A DNA stretch of 64,000 nucleotides from Bacteroides oleiciplenus YIT 12058 (lineage in GTDB: Bacteria; Bacteroidota; Bacteroidia; Bacteroidales; Bacteroidaceae), in NCBI RefSeq assembly GCF_000315485.1, contig NZ_JH992943.1, forward strand, positions 481,896-545,895. Direction: 5' to 3'. The notes beneath the pieces are model-generated. The model saw only the letters and a program-made list of their open reading frames with translations. It had not been told where the DNA came from and made no database searches. Made by a program: the position numbers and the translations under genes. This document shows positions 1 to 8,144 of the stretch, in pieces; the stretch's first letter is position 1; the number at the start of each line of letters is the position of its first letter.

Positions 1-191
1 CCTTTCACTAACACACTAGCCCCAATGATCGGTTCACCTGTCGCGTCTACAACTTTACCCGTGATTTTCTTTGCTTGTTGAGTACTTTGGGAACTTGGCG
101 TGTTTTCTCCATCGGCAGCTTTGACCAAATTCGGAGAAGACATCCCAAACAATACAAGCAATACTAATGATAAGCAATCATTTCTTTTCAT
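1..191 (-). CDS. SusC/RagA-family TonB-dependent receptor, N-terminal fragment (cut by window edge)
   Basis: Only the first 63 codons lie in the window; the gene runs off the left edge. The ATG at 189-191 opens a signal peptide (hydrophobic core LSLVLLVLFGMSS). A short polar stretch follows, then the start of a carboxypeptidase-regulatory-like domain (ITGKVVDATGEPIIGASVLV, about residues 43-62), which is the standard N-terminus of SusC-type outer-membrane receptors. Such proteins import oligosaccharides or other ligands with TonB energy and a SusD lipoprotein partner. A Bacteroides -7 box lies 26 bp upstream of the ATG. A decayed inverted copy of this N-terminus is at 1241-1423. The ligand cannot be judged from this fragment. 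Confidence 0.85.
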   Translation of the reverse strand, partial: MKRNDCLSLVLLVLFGMSSPNLVKAADGENTPSSQSTQQAKKITGKVVDATGEPIIGASVLVK

Positions 192-216
192 AAGCTCTAT
201 AATTTGGATTTATTTG

Positions 217-224
217 CAAACATA
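217..224 (-). promoter_or_regulatory. Putative Bacteroides -7 box of the SusC-type gene
   Basis: Read on the minus strand this is TATGTTTG, matching the Bacteroides housekeeping -7 consensus TAnnTTTG. It lies 26 bp upstream of the ATG at 191. A convincing -33 TTTG box at the right spacing was not seen. Confidence 0.5.
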
Positions 225-1240
225 TAAATAATTTTAGAAAACATTGCATATTCGTGATTAAAAATACCTAAATAAATATTAATTGATTTGCTTTTATACT
301 TTAGCAAACATGAAATATATATTTAACAATAAAGCGATTTAAATAATCGATAATAAAATAATCACAATTATAAATTTTTTAAAGTAGAAGTAATCATTTA
401 GAAGCGTAATCCCTCAATTATCAAACAAAATAACACGCTATTATGTTTTTAATCAGCTTTATGGCAATAACAAACATGAAACATCTTTTATATTATATAC
501 ATCTTATTTAAAATAATAGTATAAGGCATTGCAATAAGAATTTAGAAATTAAAGAATTAAATAATTGAAAGACTTAACCTTAGAACTTAATTTTAATATT
601 GAACTATTAATAAAAGTAGAATAGAAAAACAAAGCTTATTAACATAATCACAATATTTTAAGATACATAAATTTGAATAAAATGCAATCATCCACCATTA
701 GGTAATATCCAAATTTTATCAAATAGCTATACTAATAAGATAAAAAAAAGATAGATATAGCATTTTATGAATTAGATGAAATGAGACAACACACATTATC
801 AACAATCCTTCAACATATTACCCTGCTTGTTGAACATTGACACAAGGCAAGTAGATGATATATTATTAGTCGGACTATAAAGATACCACGGAGTTACTTC
901 CTACCTCTATTTTTTAGTTTTAGATTTATTACATGGATAGTGTAAATTCAGAATTAAAATCAGATACATATTAAATATATCCTCATAGAAACTTATAATA
1001 AATATAGGTCATCCCCATATTAGTAGCACACAAAAATTACTAAAGCATACTTTATCATACAAGTACCAAGTTCTTATAAATAAAACAGTTTCTCTAAACA
1101 GGTGCTAACTCTTTAGTTAAATGAACTCACATCTCAGTTTATCTGTTTGATTATCAGTGATTAACCATATAAATATTGCTACTAATAGAATAGTTCTATA
1201 TTTTATATTTAATTATTTGATTAATAGCACATAGCATACT
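225..1240. other. AT-rich intergenic stretch with no recognisable gene
   Basis: About 1 kb of very AT-rich sequence with stops in all frames and no ORF of useful length. I found no tRNA, terminator or long repeat in it. It separates the SusC-type gene from a decayed inverted copy of its own 5' end, so it may be the remains of a larger receptor locus. Confidence 0.6.
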
Positions 1241-1423
1241 TTGAGTTCCCAAAGTACTCAGCAATATAAAGAAATCACCAGTAAAGTTATGGACGCAACA
1301 GGTGAACCATTCATCATCGTCAGCGCATTAGTAAAGGGTACAGGTACAGACACTATGACGAACATCAATGACAACTTTTTGGTAGATACATCGATTGGTA
1401 GCACATTAGTAGCATCCATGTGA
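1241..1423 (+). pseudogene. Remnant of a SusC-type receptor N-terminus
   Basis: The 60-codon frame opens with TTG and reads SSQSTQQYKEITSKVMDATG, then GEPF, KGTGTDTMTNIND and IGSTLVASM. It lines up with the receptor start at 1-191 (SSQSTQQAKKITGKVVDATG, then GEPIIGAS) and with the usual SusC continuation (GT..GTITDIDGNFSL..SIGSTLV). Seventeen bases (AGTTCCCAAAGTACTCA) are identical in both copies, in opposite orientation. There is no signal peptide and the frame stops before the plug domain, so it cannot make a receptor. It is best read as a decayed partial duplication. Confidence 0.75.
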
Positions 1424-1474
1424 TGGATATCAACCTGAAAGATATTGAGAATATATTATCCACTTTTCTTTCTT

Positions 1475-2677
1475 CTACTTTCCTATCGGTTGAATCTTCC
1501 TCCTCACATCCTTAGAAATCTCCAGAAACATATAGTTCAATTTGCCGGAATGAATGCCTTCTTTATTCTGCTCATACTTATTATTAGCATATTGCTTAGA
1601 CTTATCAAATGTGAGACGCGACATCTGGTTCTGTGACTTACCTACCATCGTTGAATCCAGTTTTTCATCCGGAAAGAAGTCATCCAGATCCACATCACCA
1701 ATCATAGTAGTTTCCAGGAAATTCATACTCTTACGACCCGAATCGGTATAATAGCCTACAAACATATGCCCCGGTGTACGCACCAGTATCGGTTCTATAT
1801 TAATGGCGCGAAGCAAGGAAGCAAACAATACGCTTCCGTCCACACAGTTTATTTGCGAAGATTCCAATGCATCATCAAACGTGCGGACACGCTGCGAAAA
1901 GACTACATTGCTGGACAAACTGGTATTGGAAACAGAACTGTAACGGAAGTTACGCTTTTGAAGAATATTCCATAAAGCATATACTTGCTTGTCCACACCT
2001 TCGGCATTGCCTCCCTGATAGCCCAAGAAGCGATTGACAATACGCGTATTGAGCGCCTCACGCAACAATTTATCAATCATCGGATTTTCCTCATTAACAT
2101 ACGCTGCAAAGAAGATTCCCGTATCATGAAACTTTGTCCCGTTCGTGACATACCCCAACAAGCATTCATTAATGCTGCGGACAGAAAATGTACGCACCCT
2201 TTGCCCCAAGTCCTTATCATTCATTTCTGCTTTGATGGCCACACTGACCGGTTCTGCCTGATTATTATTCTTCAGCGCCTCATAATTCCATATAATATCG
2301 GGGTATATAGTATATTCTGTCCGCGGTTTTGCCAGCACGAACTCGGATACGGAACGGGAAAAGAATGGAGTCTCGGCAACTTCAATACGTACCCTGCTAT
2401 ACGCCTTTCCCGAACGAATCCGAATAGAAATACAGGATTTAGAGTTACCCACATACAAAGAATCAGCCGGAACAATGACTTGTGCATCCGTTGTTGCAAC
2501 AGAAAGGATACTGGAAGGAAAGATATTGCCTCCCAACTCATCCGTTATCTCAAACCCGGAACGGAACGGAGCCGTATTCAGCCAAAAGGAACCTGCCACA
2601 ACAATCACCAATAAAGCTATCAGAGCGGGTAAACGCCATTTATATCGCCGAAAATTTATATTAGTCAACTCTTTCAT
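1475..2677 (-). CDS. Membrane-anchored transglutaminase-like domain protein
   Basis: 400 residues. One N-terminal membrane segment (about residues 16-34, ALIALLVIVVAGSFWL) is followed by a large extracytoplasmic part. The C-terminal half has the transglutaminase/papain-like signature: Cys278 in SSQINCVDGSVLF, His304 in RTPGHMFVGYY, and a third polar residue at Glu322 in FLETT. These fit a Cys-His-Asp/Glu catalytic triad, so a thiol protease or transglutaminase-type activity on periplasmic or surface substrates is possible. The substrate is unknown. The gene is transcribed away from the two-component pair at 3115, with a palindromic 11-bp repeat block between them. Confidence 0.7.
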   Translation of the reverse strand: MKELTNINFRRYKWRLPALIALLVIVVAGSFWLNTAPFRSGFEITDELGGNIFPSSILSVATTDAQVIVPADSLYVGNSKSCISIRIRSGKAYSRVRIEVAETPFFSRSVSEFVLAKPRTEYTIYPDIIWNYEALKNNNQAEPVSVAIKAEMNDKDLGQRVRTFSVRSINECLLGYVTNGTKFHDTGIFFAAYVNEENPMIDKLLREALNTRIVNRFLGYQGGNAEGVDKQVYALWNILQKRNFRYSSVSNTSLSSNVVFSQRVRTFDDALESSQINCVDGSVLFASLLRAINIEPILVRTPGHMFVGYYTDSGRKSMNFLETTMIGDVDLDDFFPDEKLDSTMVGKSQNQMSRLTFDKSKQYANNKYEQNKEGIHSGKLNYMFLEISKDVRRKIQPIGK

Positions 2678-2787
2678 AACAATATTATTTATAGTAAGAC
2701 AAAGGTAAGTATAAAAACTGAAAAACTGGGATGCAAAAGTAATAGTTTACAAGTTCTTCACCTTACCAAAACCGTGCCAAAACATTA

Positions 2788-2916
2788 CCAACTCCATGTC
2801 AGGTCCGTATCACCTCCGTACCATCTCCGTATCTATACGCTTAAACCTGATATGAACCTAATACGGAATTAATACGGACCTGGTACGGAGGTGATACGGA
2901 CCTGACATGGAGTTGG
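2788..2916. repeat. Inverted arrays of an 11-bp repeat forming a 36-bp perfect palindrome
   Basis: The 36 bases at 2788-2823 are the exact reverse complement of 2881-2916, separated by a 57-base loop. Each arm is itself a run of 11-bp units. On the right, ATACGGACCTG, GTACGGAGGTG, ATACGGACCTG, ACATGGAGTTG, GCACGGAGTTG, ATACGGAGTTA and GTATGGACTTG follow without gaps from about 2872 to 2948. The left side holds the same units inverted. It lies between divergently transcribed genes. Confidence 0.9.
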
Positions 2917-3114
2917 CACGGAGTTGATACGGAGTTAGTATGGACTTGATGCAAACCGGATTACCTTCAGTACATACTAAAATGTAACCAATTTGTAACA
3001 CGTGTTTCACTTTCCCGTAACAAAATCGCCCCATCTTTGTCGGCGAAAAGAAATAAAGTATAACTTTGTGGTAGGAGAATTTGTTTTGAATACCTCATTT
3101 TAAATGAAAGAGCA

Positions 3115-3804
3115 ATGAACGATTACCGTATTTTAGTTGTAGACGACGAAGAGGACCTTTGCGAAATCCTGAAATTCAACCTTGAGAATGAAGGGTATGA
3201 GGTGGATACGGCTAACTCCGCCGAAGAAGCACTGAAAATGAATATCAGTAGTTATAACCTTCTGCTACTGGATGTGATGATGGGAGAAATATCCGGATTC
3301 AAAATGGCCAGTTTGCTGAAAAAAGACAAGAAGACCGCCCAAGTCCCTATTATTTTCATCACAGCCAAAGATACGGAAAATGATACTGTAACGGGATTCA
3401 ATCTGGGTGCGGACGATTATATTTCCAAACCCTTCTCGCTACGCGAAGTCATTGCCCGTGTCAAAGCCGTATTGCGCCGCACGCAGCAAGGGGAAACGGA
3501 ACGTGAACCGGAACAAATCACCTACCAATCACTGACGATTGATATCACCAAGAAGAAAGTAAGCATTGACGGCGAAGAAGCCCCACTCACAAAAAAGGAA
3601 TTTGAGATATTACTCCTGCTCCTCCAGAACAAGGGACGTGTATTCTCGCGAGAGGATATACTGGCACGCATCTGGAGCGATGAAGTCTATGTGTTGGACC
3701 GCACGATTGATGTCAACATCACCCGCCTGCGTAAGAAAATAGGTATTTATGGAAAATGCATCGTAACCCGCTTAGGATATGGATACTGCTTCGAAGCTGA
3801 ATAA
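3115..3804 (+). CDS. OmpR/PhoB-type response regulator
   Basis: 229 residues. The receiver domain (1-120) has the acidic pocket D10-D11, phospho-acceptor Asp53 (LLLLDVMMG), Thr83 and Lys105 (YISKPF). The winged-helix DNA-binding domain (about 130-227) has the usual LTKKEFEILLLLLQNKGRVFS start and the recognition-helix region DRTIDVNITRLRKKI. It is a cytoplasmic transcription factor activated by phosphorylation from the kinase encoded immediately downstream. The two genes overlap by 26 bases, implying translational coupling. Similarity is closest to PhoB-like regulators, but no target is visible, so no symbol is given. Confidence 0.93.
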   Translation: MNDYRILVVDDEEDLCEILKFNLENEGYEVDTANSAEEALKMNISSYNLLLLDVMMGEISGFKMASLLKKDKKTAQVPIIFITAKDTENDTVTGFNLGADDYISKPFSLREVIARVKAVLRRTQQGETEREPEQITYQSLTIDITKKKVSIDGEEAPLTKKEFEILLLLLQNKGRVFSREDILARIWSDEVYVLDRTIDVNITRLRKKIGIYGKCIVTRLGYGYCFEAE

Positions 3805-5563
3805 TACCCCGCATTTCCTGTCGTTCAGCCGGAAGTTGTTTCTTTCGGTCATTTCGCTGTTTCTGGTATTTGCCGGATGCTTTCTAGCCTATCAGTATCA
3901 ACGCGAAAAAGAATATAAAGTAGACTTGCTGGATATACAGCTACAGGACTATAACGAACGATTGCATCAGGAACTGTCCCATACTCCGGACAGCTTGTGG
4001 AGCGAAGTACTTGAGCAATATTTGCAAAAATATATCACCCAAGATTTGCGCGTCACCATAGTGAATGTACATGGAGATGTCTTGTTCGATAGCTATGAGA
4101 GCCAGAAGCTGGGCAATCACATTGGCCGTCCGGAAGTGCAAAAGGCGCTGACAGAAGGAAAAGGATATGACGTGCGCCGCACTTCGGAGACTACAGGAGT
4201 GCCCTACTTCTATTCCGCCACACTTTATGAGGATTACATCATACGCTCTGCCCTACCCTACGACCTCAACCTGATAAGACATCTGGCAGCCGACCAGCAT
4301 TACATCTGGTTTACCGCCATCGTGTCGCTGTTATTAATATTCATTTTCTACAAGTTCACCTCCAAGTTGGGAACTGCTATCACCCAATTGCGCGAGTTCG
4401 CCAAACGTGCCGACAAGAACGAACCTGTAGAGACAGATATGCAATCCGCTTTCCCCCATAACGAATTGGGAGAAATCTCTCAGCACATCATCCAGATATA
4501 CAAGCGCCTGCGTGAAACCAAGGAAGCGCTATATATTGAACGTGAAAAGTTGATTACCCACCTGCAAACCTCCCACGAAGGACTGGGTGTATTCAATAAG
4601 GATAAGAAGGAGATATTAGTTAACAATCTGTTCACACAGTACAGCAACCTGATTTCGGACTCCAACCTGCAAACTACAGAGGAGATATTCTCCATCAGTG
4701 AATTCCAGAAGGTTACGGATTTCATCAATAAATCCCCCAAGCGTCCGGGCAAGGAAGAGAAACGTATGTCCATCAACATCAATAAGAACGGGCGCATGTT
4801 TATCGTAGAATGCATCATATTTCAGGATTTGAGTTTTGAAATCTCTATTAATGACGTCACTCAGGAGGAAGAGCAAATCCGACTGAAACGGCAGTTGACG
4901 CAGAACATAGCGCACGAACTGAAGACACCGGTCAGCAGCATACAGGGATACTTGGAAACCATCGTCAACAACGAGAATATTTCCCGTGAAAAGATGCAGA
5001 CTTTCCTGGAGAGATGCTACGCACAAAGTAACCGCCTGAGCCGGCTGTTGCGTGATATTTCCGTATTAACACGTATGGATGAAGCTGCCAACATGATTGA
5101 TATGGAGAAAGTGGATATCAGCATGCTGGTAGGCAGCATCGTAAATGAGGTGTCATTAGAACTGGAAGAGAAACACATCACTGTAGTCAACTCTTTAAAG
5201 CCGAAAATACAGATACGCGGAAATTACTCTCTGCTATATTCCATTTTCCGCAACCTGATGGATAATGCCATCGCTTATGCAGGTATGGATATACACATCA
5301 ACATCAGTTGTTTCCGTGAAGACGAGAAATTCTATTATTTCAGCTTTGCCGATACCGGTGTAGGTGTTTCGCAGGAACATCTGAACCGTCTGTTCGAGCG
5401 CTTCTACCGTGTAGACAAAGGGCGTTCGCGCAAATTGGGCGGTACAGGACTTGGACTAGCCATAGTCAAAAACTCAGTTATCATCCACGGCGGCACCATC
5501 TCAGCCAAAAATAATCAGGGTGGCGGATTGGAATTCGTATTCACTCTGGCAAAAGAAAAGTAA
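3779..5563 (+). CDS. PhoR-like membrane sensor histidine kinase
   Basis: 594 residues. Order: membrane segment about 20-42, extracytoplasmic sensor region about 43-175, second membrane segment about 177-198, HAMP-like linker, a PAS-like region around 250-350, a HisKA domain with His379 (QNIAHELKTPVSS), then a HATPase domain with the N box (RNLMDNAIAYA), G1 (DTGVGV), the F box and G2 (GGTGLGLAIVK). It phosphorylates the regulator encoded just upstream, whose gene overlaps its start by 26 bases. The stop codon is followed within 3 bases by a GTGATTA-type inverted repeat that probably ends the transcript. Confidence 0.92.
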   Translation: MDTASKLNNTPHFLSFSRKLFLSVISLFLVFAGCFLAYQYQREKEYKVDLLDIQLQDYNERLHQELSHTPDSLWSEVLEQYLQKYITQDLRVTIVNVHGDVLFDSYESQKLGNHIGRPEVQKALTEGKGYDVRRTSETTGVPYFYSATLYEDYIIRSALPYDLNLIRHLAADQHYIWFTAIVSLLLIFIFYKFTSKLGTAITQLREFAKRADKNEPVETDMQSAFPHNELGEISQHIIQIYKRLRETKEALYIEREKLITHLQTSHEGLGVFNKDKKEILVNNLFTQYSNLISDSNLQTTEEIFSISEFQKVTDFINKSPKRPGKEEKRMSININKNGRMFIVECIIFQDLSFEISINDVTQEEEQIRLKRQLTQNIAHELKTPVSSIQGYLETIVNNENISREKMQTFLERCYAQSNRLSRLLRDISVLTRMDEAANMIDMEKVDISMLVGSIVNEVSLELEEKHITVVNSLKPKIQIRGNYSLLYSIFRNLMDNAIAYAGMDIHINISCFREDEKFYYFSFADTGVGVSQEHLNRLFERFYRVDKGRSRKLGGTGLGLAIVKNSVIIHGGTISAKNNQGGGLEFVFTLAKEK

Positions 5564-5565
5564 TT

Positions 5566-5647
5566 AGCGGTTAGTGGTTAGTGATAAGTGATTAGTGCGA
5601 GAGGATTGAAAAATTAATCACTAATCACTAACCACTAATCACTTTTT
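5566..5647 (+). repeat. GTGATTA-type intergenic inverted repeat, likely terminator
   Basis: The left arm (5566-5597) and right arm (5612-5642) are near-perfect reverse complements built from heptamer-like units (GTGATTA, GTGGTTA). The right arm runs straight into ACTTTTTTC, so the hairpin looks like an intrinsic terminator for the kinase gene that ends at 5563. The promoter for the next transcript begins just beyond it. Confidence 0.75.
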
Positions 5648-5651
5648 TCGC

Positions 5652-5660
5652 TATCTTTGC
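5652..5660 (+). promoter_or_regulatory. Bacteroides -7 box before the cobalamin riboswitch
   Basis: TATCTTTGC matches TAnnTTTG. A transcription start a few bases downstream would place the 5' end at the first riboswitch helix. Confidence 0.6.
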
Positions 5661-5663
5661 GAT

Positions 5664-5844
5664 GCATTGGTTTGCCATCTTTGTTCGGAGACGGCAATTA
5701 AAAGGGAATTAGGTGAAAGTCCTAAACAGTCCCGCTGCTGTAAGTTTCATGATATGTTGCAGGCAAAACAACCAATAGCCACTGGAAGCATGCTTCCGGG
5801 AAGGCGTCTGCCAACAGAAACAAGTCAGAAGACCTGCCATGCAC
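5664..5844 (+). ncRNA. Cobalamin (AdoCbl/B12) riboswitch
   Basis: The conserved cobalamin aptamer blocks occur in order: AAAAGGGAA (5700-5708), GGTGAAAGTCC (5712-5722), CAGTCCCGCTGCTGTAA (5727-5743), GCCACTGG (5778-5785), a GGGAAGGCG segment (5798-5806), and the B12 box AGTCAGAAGACCTGCC (5823-5838). The ends TGCATTGG and CCATGCA can pair to close the element. It should lower expression of downstream sequence when cobalamin is abundant. Unusually, no btuB or cobalamin biosynthesis gene follows. What follows is a 22-codon ORF, a terminator, and then a GNAT-like gene. Confidence 0.93.
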
Positions 5845-5884
5845 TGTTTTTATCATTGCTTTCGAGGAAAAAGCGTTGAGTCTA

Positions 5885-5953
5885 ATGAACCGGGCAAGTC
5901 GTCCCATCATTTTATTCATCCACCCTGTTTCAGAGAAAGTAAAGCAACAATAA
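5885..5953 (+). CDS. 22-residue ORF under the cobalamin riboswitch (tentative)
   Basis: A complete ATG-to-TAA frame lies between the aptamer and the terminator. It reads MNRASRPIILFIHPV and then SEKVKQQ. It is the only ORF in this transcript segment before the hairpin at 5977. I recognise no family. It could be a leader or regulatory peptide, a real micro-protein, or the stub of a lost cobalamin-related gene. There is no strong Shine-Dalgarno sequence, which is normal for this phylum and so not informative. Confidence 0.35.
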   Translation: MNRASRPIILFIHPVSEKVKQQ

Positions 5954-5976
5954 ACTCTGCCAAGTTTATTTGAATG

Positions 5977-6015
5977 ATGTCCGGCCGAAGGGATTTCGTC
6001 CGGACATTCTTTTTC
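5977..6015 (+). terminator. Intrinsic terminator after the riboswitch
   Basis: ATGTCCGG at 5977-5984 pairs with CCGGACAT at 6000-6007, with inner CGAA/TTCG pairing and a short loop, followed by TTCTTTTTC. It would end the riboswitch transcript about 70 bases before the GNAT-like gene, unless read-through is controlled. Confidence 0.8.
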
Positions 6016-6085
6016 AGTATTTTCCCAAAAACAAATTCCATAGTCCGCGTGTTATACATACAGTAAACAATTAATACGTACAGTT

Positions 6086-6388
6086 ATGGAAAAAGAATAT
6101 GAACTTATCGACAATGAAGAACGTCATCAATACGAATTCCATGTCGAAAAATATACTCCCAAAATAGAGTATATCAAATCAAAAAACGGAGAAATCTATC
6201 TGACACATACCGAAGTACCCCCTCAGTTAGGCGGCAAAGGCATCGGTAGCCAGTTAGTAGAAAAAGCATTAAAAGACATCGAGAAGCAAGGACTCCGATT
6301 GGTTCCGCTATGTCCCTTTGTGGCCGGATACATTCATAAAAATCCGGAATGGAAAAGAATTGTATTAAGAGGAGTACACATTGGGTAA
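6086..6388 (+). CDS. Small GNAT-type N-acetyltransferase, YjdJ-like
   Basis: 100 residues. The acetyl-CoA binding signature PQLGGKGIGSQLVEKAL (about 51-67) is the Q/RxxGxG/A loop of GNAT proteins, and VPLCPFVAGYIHKNPEW (about 74-90) is typical of the short YjdJ/GTLF3-like group. The strand at TLTHTEVP supplies the usual core. The acceptor substrate is unknown. The next gene encodes a small ferredoxin-like protein; the same pair (yjdJ-yjdI) sits together in E. coli, which supports a joint function. The gene lies downstream of the cobalamin riboswitch but beyond its terminator. Confidence 0.8.
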   Translation: MEKEYELIDNEERHQYEFHVEKYTPKIEYIKSKNGEIYLTHTEVPPQLGGKGIGSQLVEKALKDIEKQGLRLVPLCPFVAGYIHKNPEWKRIVLRGVHIG

Positions 6389-6429
6389 ATTGAGAATTGA
6401 GAAATAAAGAGTGGTTACAGTAATAATGA

Positions 6430-6669
6430 ATGATTATGAATATAAAGAAAGAATATACAAACGGTGAGTTGACCATCATTTGGCAACCCGGACTATGCCA
6501 ACATGCAGGCATTTGTACCAAGACACTTCCCAATGTATATCATCCGAAAGAAAAACCCTGGATAACGATTGAAAATGCAACGACAGAAGAATTGATTGCA
6601 CAAATCAAGAAATGTCCGTCCGGAGCTTTAAGCTACAGAATGAATAACGAAAAAGAAGAAGATAAATAA
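6430..6669 (+). CDS. Small divergent ferredoxin-like (YjdI-type) iron-sulfur protein
   Basis: 79 residues, or 77 if the second in-frame ATG at 6436 is used. The pattern GLCQHAGICTK (C-x5-C) near residue 26, followed by IKKCPSGALSY near residue 65, is that of the divergent 4Fe-4S mono-cluster family that includes E. coli YjdI. It is probably a cytoplasmic electron carrier or cluster-bearing partner of the GNAT-type protein encoded 41 bases upstream. A strong terminator hairpin follows the stop codon. No redox partner can be named from the sequence. Confidence 0.8.
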   Translation: MIMNIKKEYTNGELTIIWQPGLCQHAGICTKTLPNVYHPKEKPWITIENATTEELIAQIKKCPSGALSYRMNNEKEEDK

Positions 6670-6675
6670 AAGTAA

Positions 6676-6719
6676 TGAGGCTGCCAGTTTGAAATTGAAT
6701 CCGGCAGCCTCACTTTTTT
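6676..6719 (+). terminator. Intrinsic terminator of the YjdJ/YjdI-like pair
   Basis: TGAGGCTGCC (6676-6685) pairs with GGCAGCCTCA (6703-6712) across a 17-base loop, followed by CTTTTTTA. It also lies just past the end of the converging tryptophanase gene. Confidence 0.85.
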
Positions 6720-6737
6720 ATTATGAAAAAGAAAGAG

Positions 6738-8111
6738 TTAAGTGCGTTCCAGTTGTACGGTGAAATGACGCATCAAAGGAGCCTCCCAAACAATACGAAC
6801 TCCATGGGTAATACTCTCGCGGCGGTCGAAGACATTCTTCAATGCAACAGCTATCACCGCCATGTGGTTATCCGTATAAACACGGCGAGGAATGGCAAGA
6901 CGCAGTAAATCCAGTCCGTTAAAACGATTCTCACGGGTCACGGGATCACGATCGGCCAGAATGTAGCCAATTTCACATCCTCTGATACCAGCTTCAAGAT
7001 ATAGTTCAACAGTCAACGTCTGTGCCGGAAATTCATTCTTCGGAACATGCGTTAATACTCTCGTTGCATCTACAAAGATAGCATGTCCGCCTGCAGGACG
7101 CTGATAAGGGATACCATATTCGTCCAGTTTCTTCGCCAGATACTCCACCTGACGGATACGAGTTTCCAGATTATCGAATTCCGTATTTTCATCCAGTCCT
7201 ACAGCAAGTGCGCTCATATCACGACCATTCATACCACCATAAGTGAGATAACCTTCATACTGCACACAAAAACCTTTGGCACCTTCATACCAATCTTCTT
7301 TCCGTGTAGCAATGAAACCTCCCATATTGACGATACCATCTTTCTTGGCACTCATTGTCATACCGTCAGCCAAGTCAAACATTTCTTTTGTAATCTCCTT
7401 TATCGTCTTCTCTGCATATCCTTCCTCACGCATCTTAATGAAGTAAGCATTTTCAGCAAAACGAGCGGAGTCAAACAACACAGGTTTATTGTATCTATCA
7501 GCAAGAACACGGACTTCACGAAGATTTTGCATAGATACAGGTTGCCCGCCCGCGGTATTGTTCGTAATAGTAACAATGATAAATGGGATCCTGTCACCAT
7601 ATTCCTGCAATGCCTTCTCCAGTTTGACAGGGTCTACATTTCCTTTAAAGGGTATTTCCAACTGAGTATTCTTCGCTTCATCAATGGTACAATCCAAGGC
7701 AACCGCTTTCCGGCCTTCGATGTGCCCCTTGGTGGTATCAAAGTGAGAGTTACCGGGAACGATGTCGCCCTCGTGCACCAGATAAGAGAAAAGAACATTC
7801 TCGGCAGCACGTCCCTGATGTGTGGGAATGACATATTCGAAACCGGTCAGGCGAGTGATTACTTCTTTCAGTTTAAAGAAAGAGGAAGCTCCGGCATAAC
7901 TTTCATCGCCCAGCATCATTGCTGCCCATTGGCGGTCGCTCATTGCTCCTGTGCCGGAGTCGGTTATCAAATCGATATATACTTGTTCGGATTTAAGCTG
8001 GAACACATTGTAATGAGCTTCTTTCAGCCATTGTTCACGTTCCTGGCGGGTACTCTTCCGAATGGGTTCCACCATTTTAATTTTCCATGACTCTGCAAAG
8101 GGTAATTCCAT
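6738..8111 (-). CDS. tnaA: Tryptophanase (tryptophan indole-lyase)
   Basis: 457 residues, full length for the PLP-dependent beta-eliminating lyases. The cofactor lysine lies in MTMSAKKDGIVNMGGF, most likely Lys257. Tryptophanase and tyrosine phenol-lyase share this fold. This protein has Asp125 in HFDTTKGHIE and His449 in the C-terminal MRHFTVQL; tryptophanase has Asp and His at the corresponding places, while tyrosine phenol-lyase has Thr and Phe. It should therefore split tryptophan into indole, pyruvate and ammonia, making it the likely indole source of this organism. A hairpin with a T run lies upstream. I saw no TnaC-like leader peptide. Confidence 0.92.
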   Translation of the reverse strand: MELPFAESWKIKMVEPIRKSTRQEREQWLKEAHYNVFQLKSEQVYIDLITDSGTGAMSDRQWAAMMLGDESYAGASSFFKLKEVITRLTGFEYVIPTHQGRAAENVLFSYLVHEGDIVPGNSHFDTTKGHIEGRKAVALDCTIDEAKNTQLEIPFKGNVDPVKLEKALQEYGDRIPFIIVTITNNTAGGQPVSMQNLREVRVLADRYNKPVLFDSARFAENAYFIKMREEGYAEKTIKEITKEMFDLADGMTMSAKKDGIVNMGGFIATRKEDWYEGAKGFCVQYEGYLTYGGMNGRDMSALAVGLDENTEFDNLETRIRQVEYLAKKLDEYGIPYQRPAGGHAIFVDATRVLTHVPKNEFPAQTLTVELYLEAGIRGCEIGYILADRDPVTRENRFNGLDLLRLAIPRRVYTDNHMAVIAVALKNVFDRRESITHGVRIVWEAPLMRHFTVQLERT

Positions 8112-8144
8112 AGTGTTTACTTATCATTTTTGACATTTAGTTAA

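Noticed and set aside
1445..1636. 63-codon plus-strand hydrophobic ORF
   Set aside because: Mostly antisense to the end of the transglutaminase-like gene, with no start signal.
1985..2614. 209-codon plus-strand ORF
   Set aside because: It lies antisense to the transglutaminase-like gene, whose minus-strand product has clear motifs; the plus-strand translation shows none.
2788..2948. CRISPR array
   Set aside because: The units are 11 bp, contiguous without spacers, and inverted; no cas genes are nearby.
7083..8090. 335-codon plus-strand ORF
   Set aside because: Antisense to tnaA; low-complexity Phe/Ile/His-rich translation with no family features.
6738..8111. Tyrosine phenol-lyase
   Set aside because: Asp125 and His449 match tryptophanase, not the Thr and Phe of tyrosine phenol-lyase.
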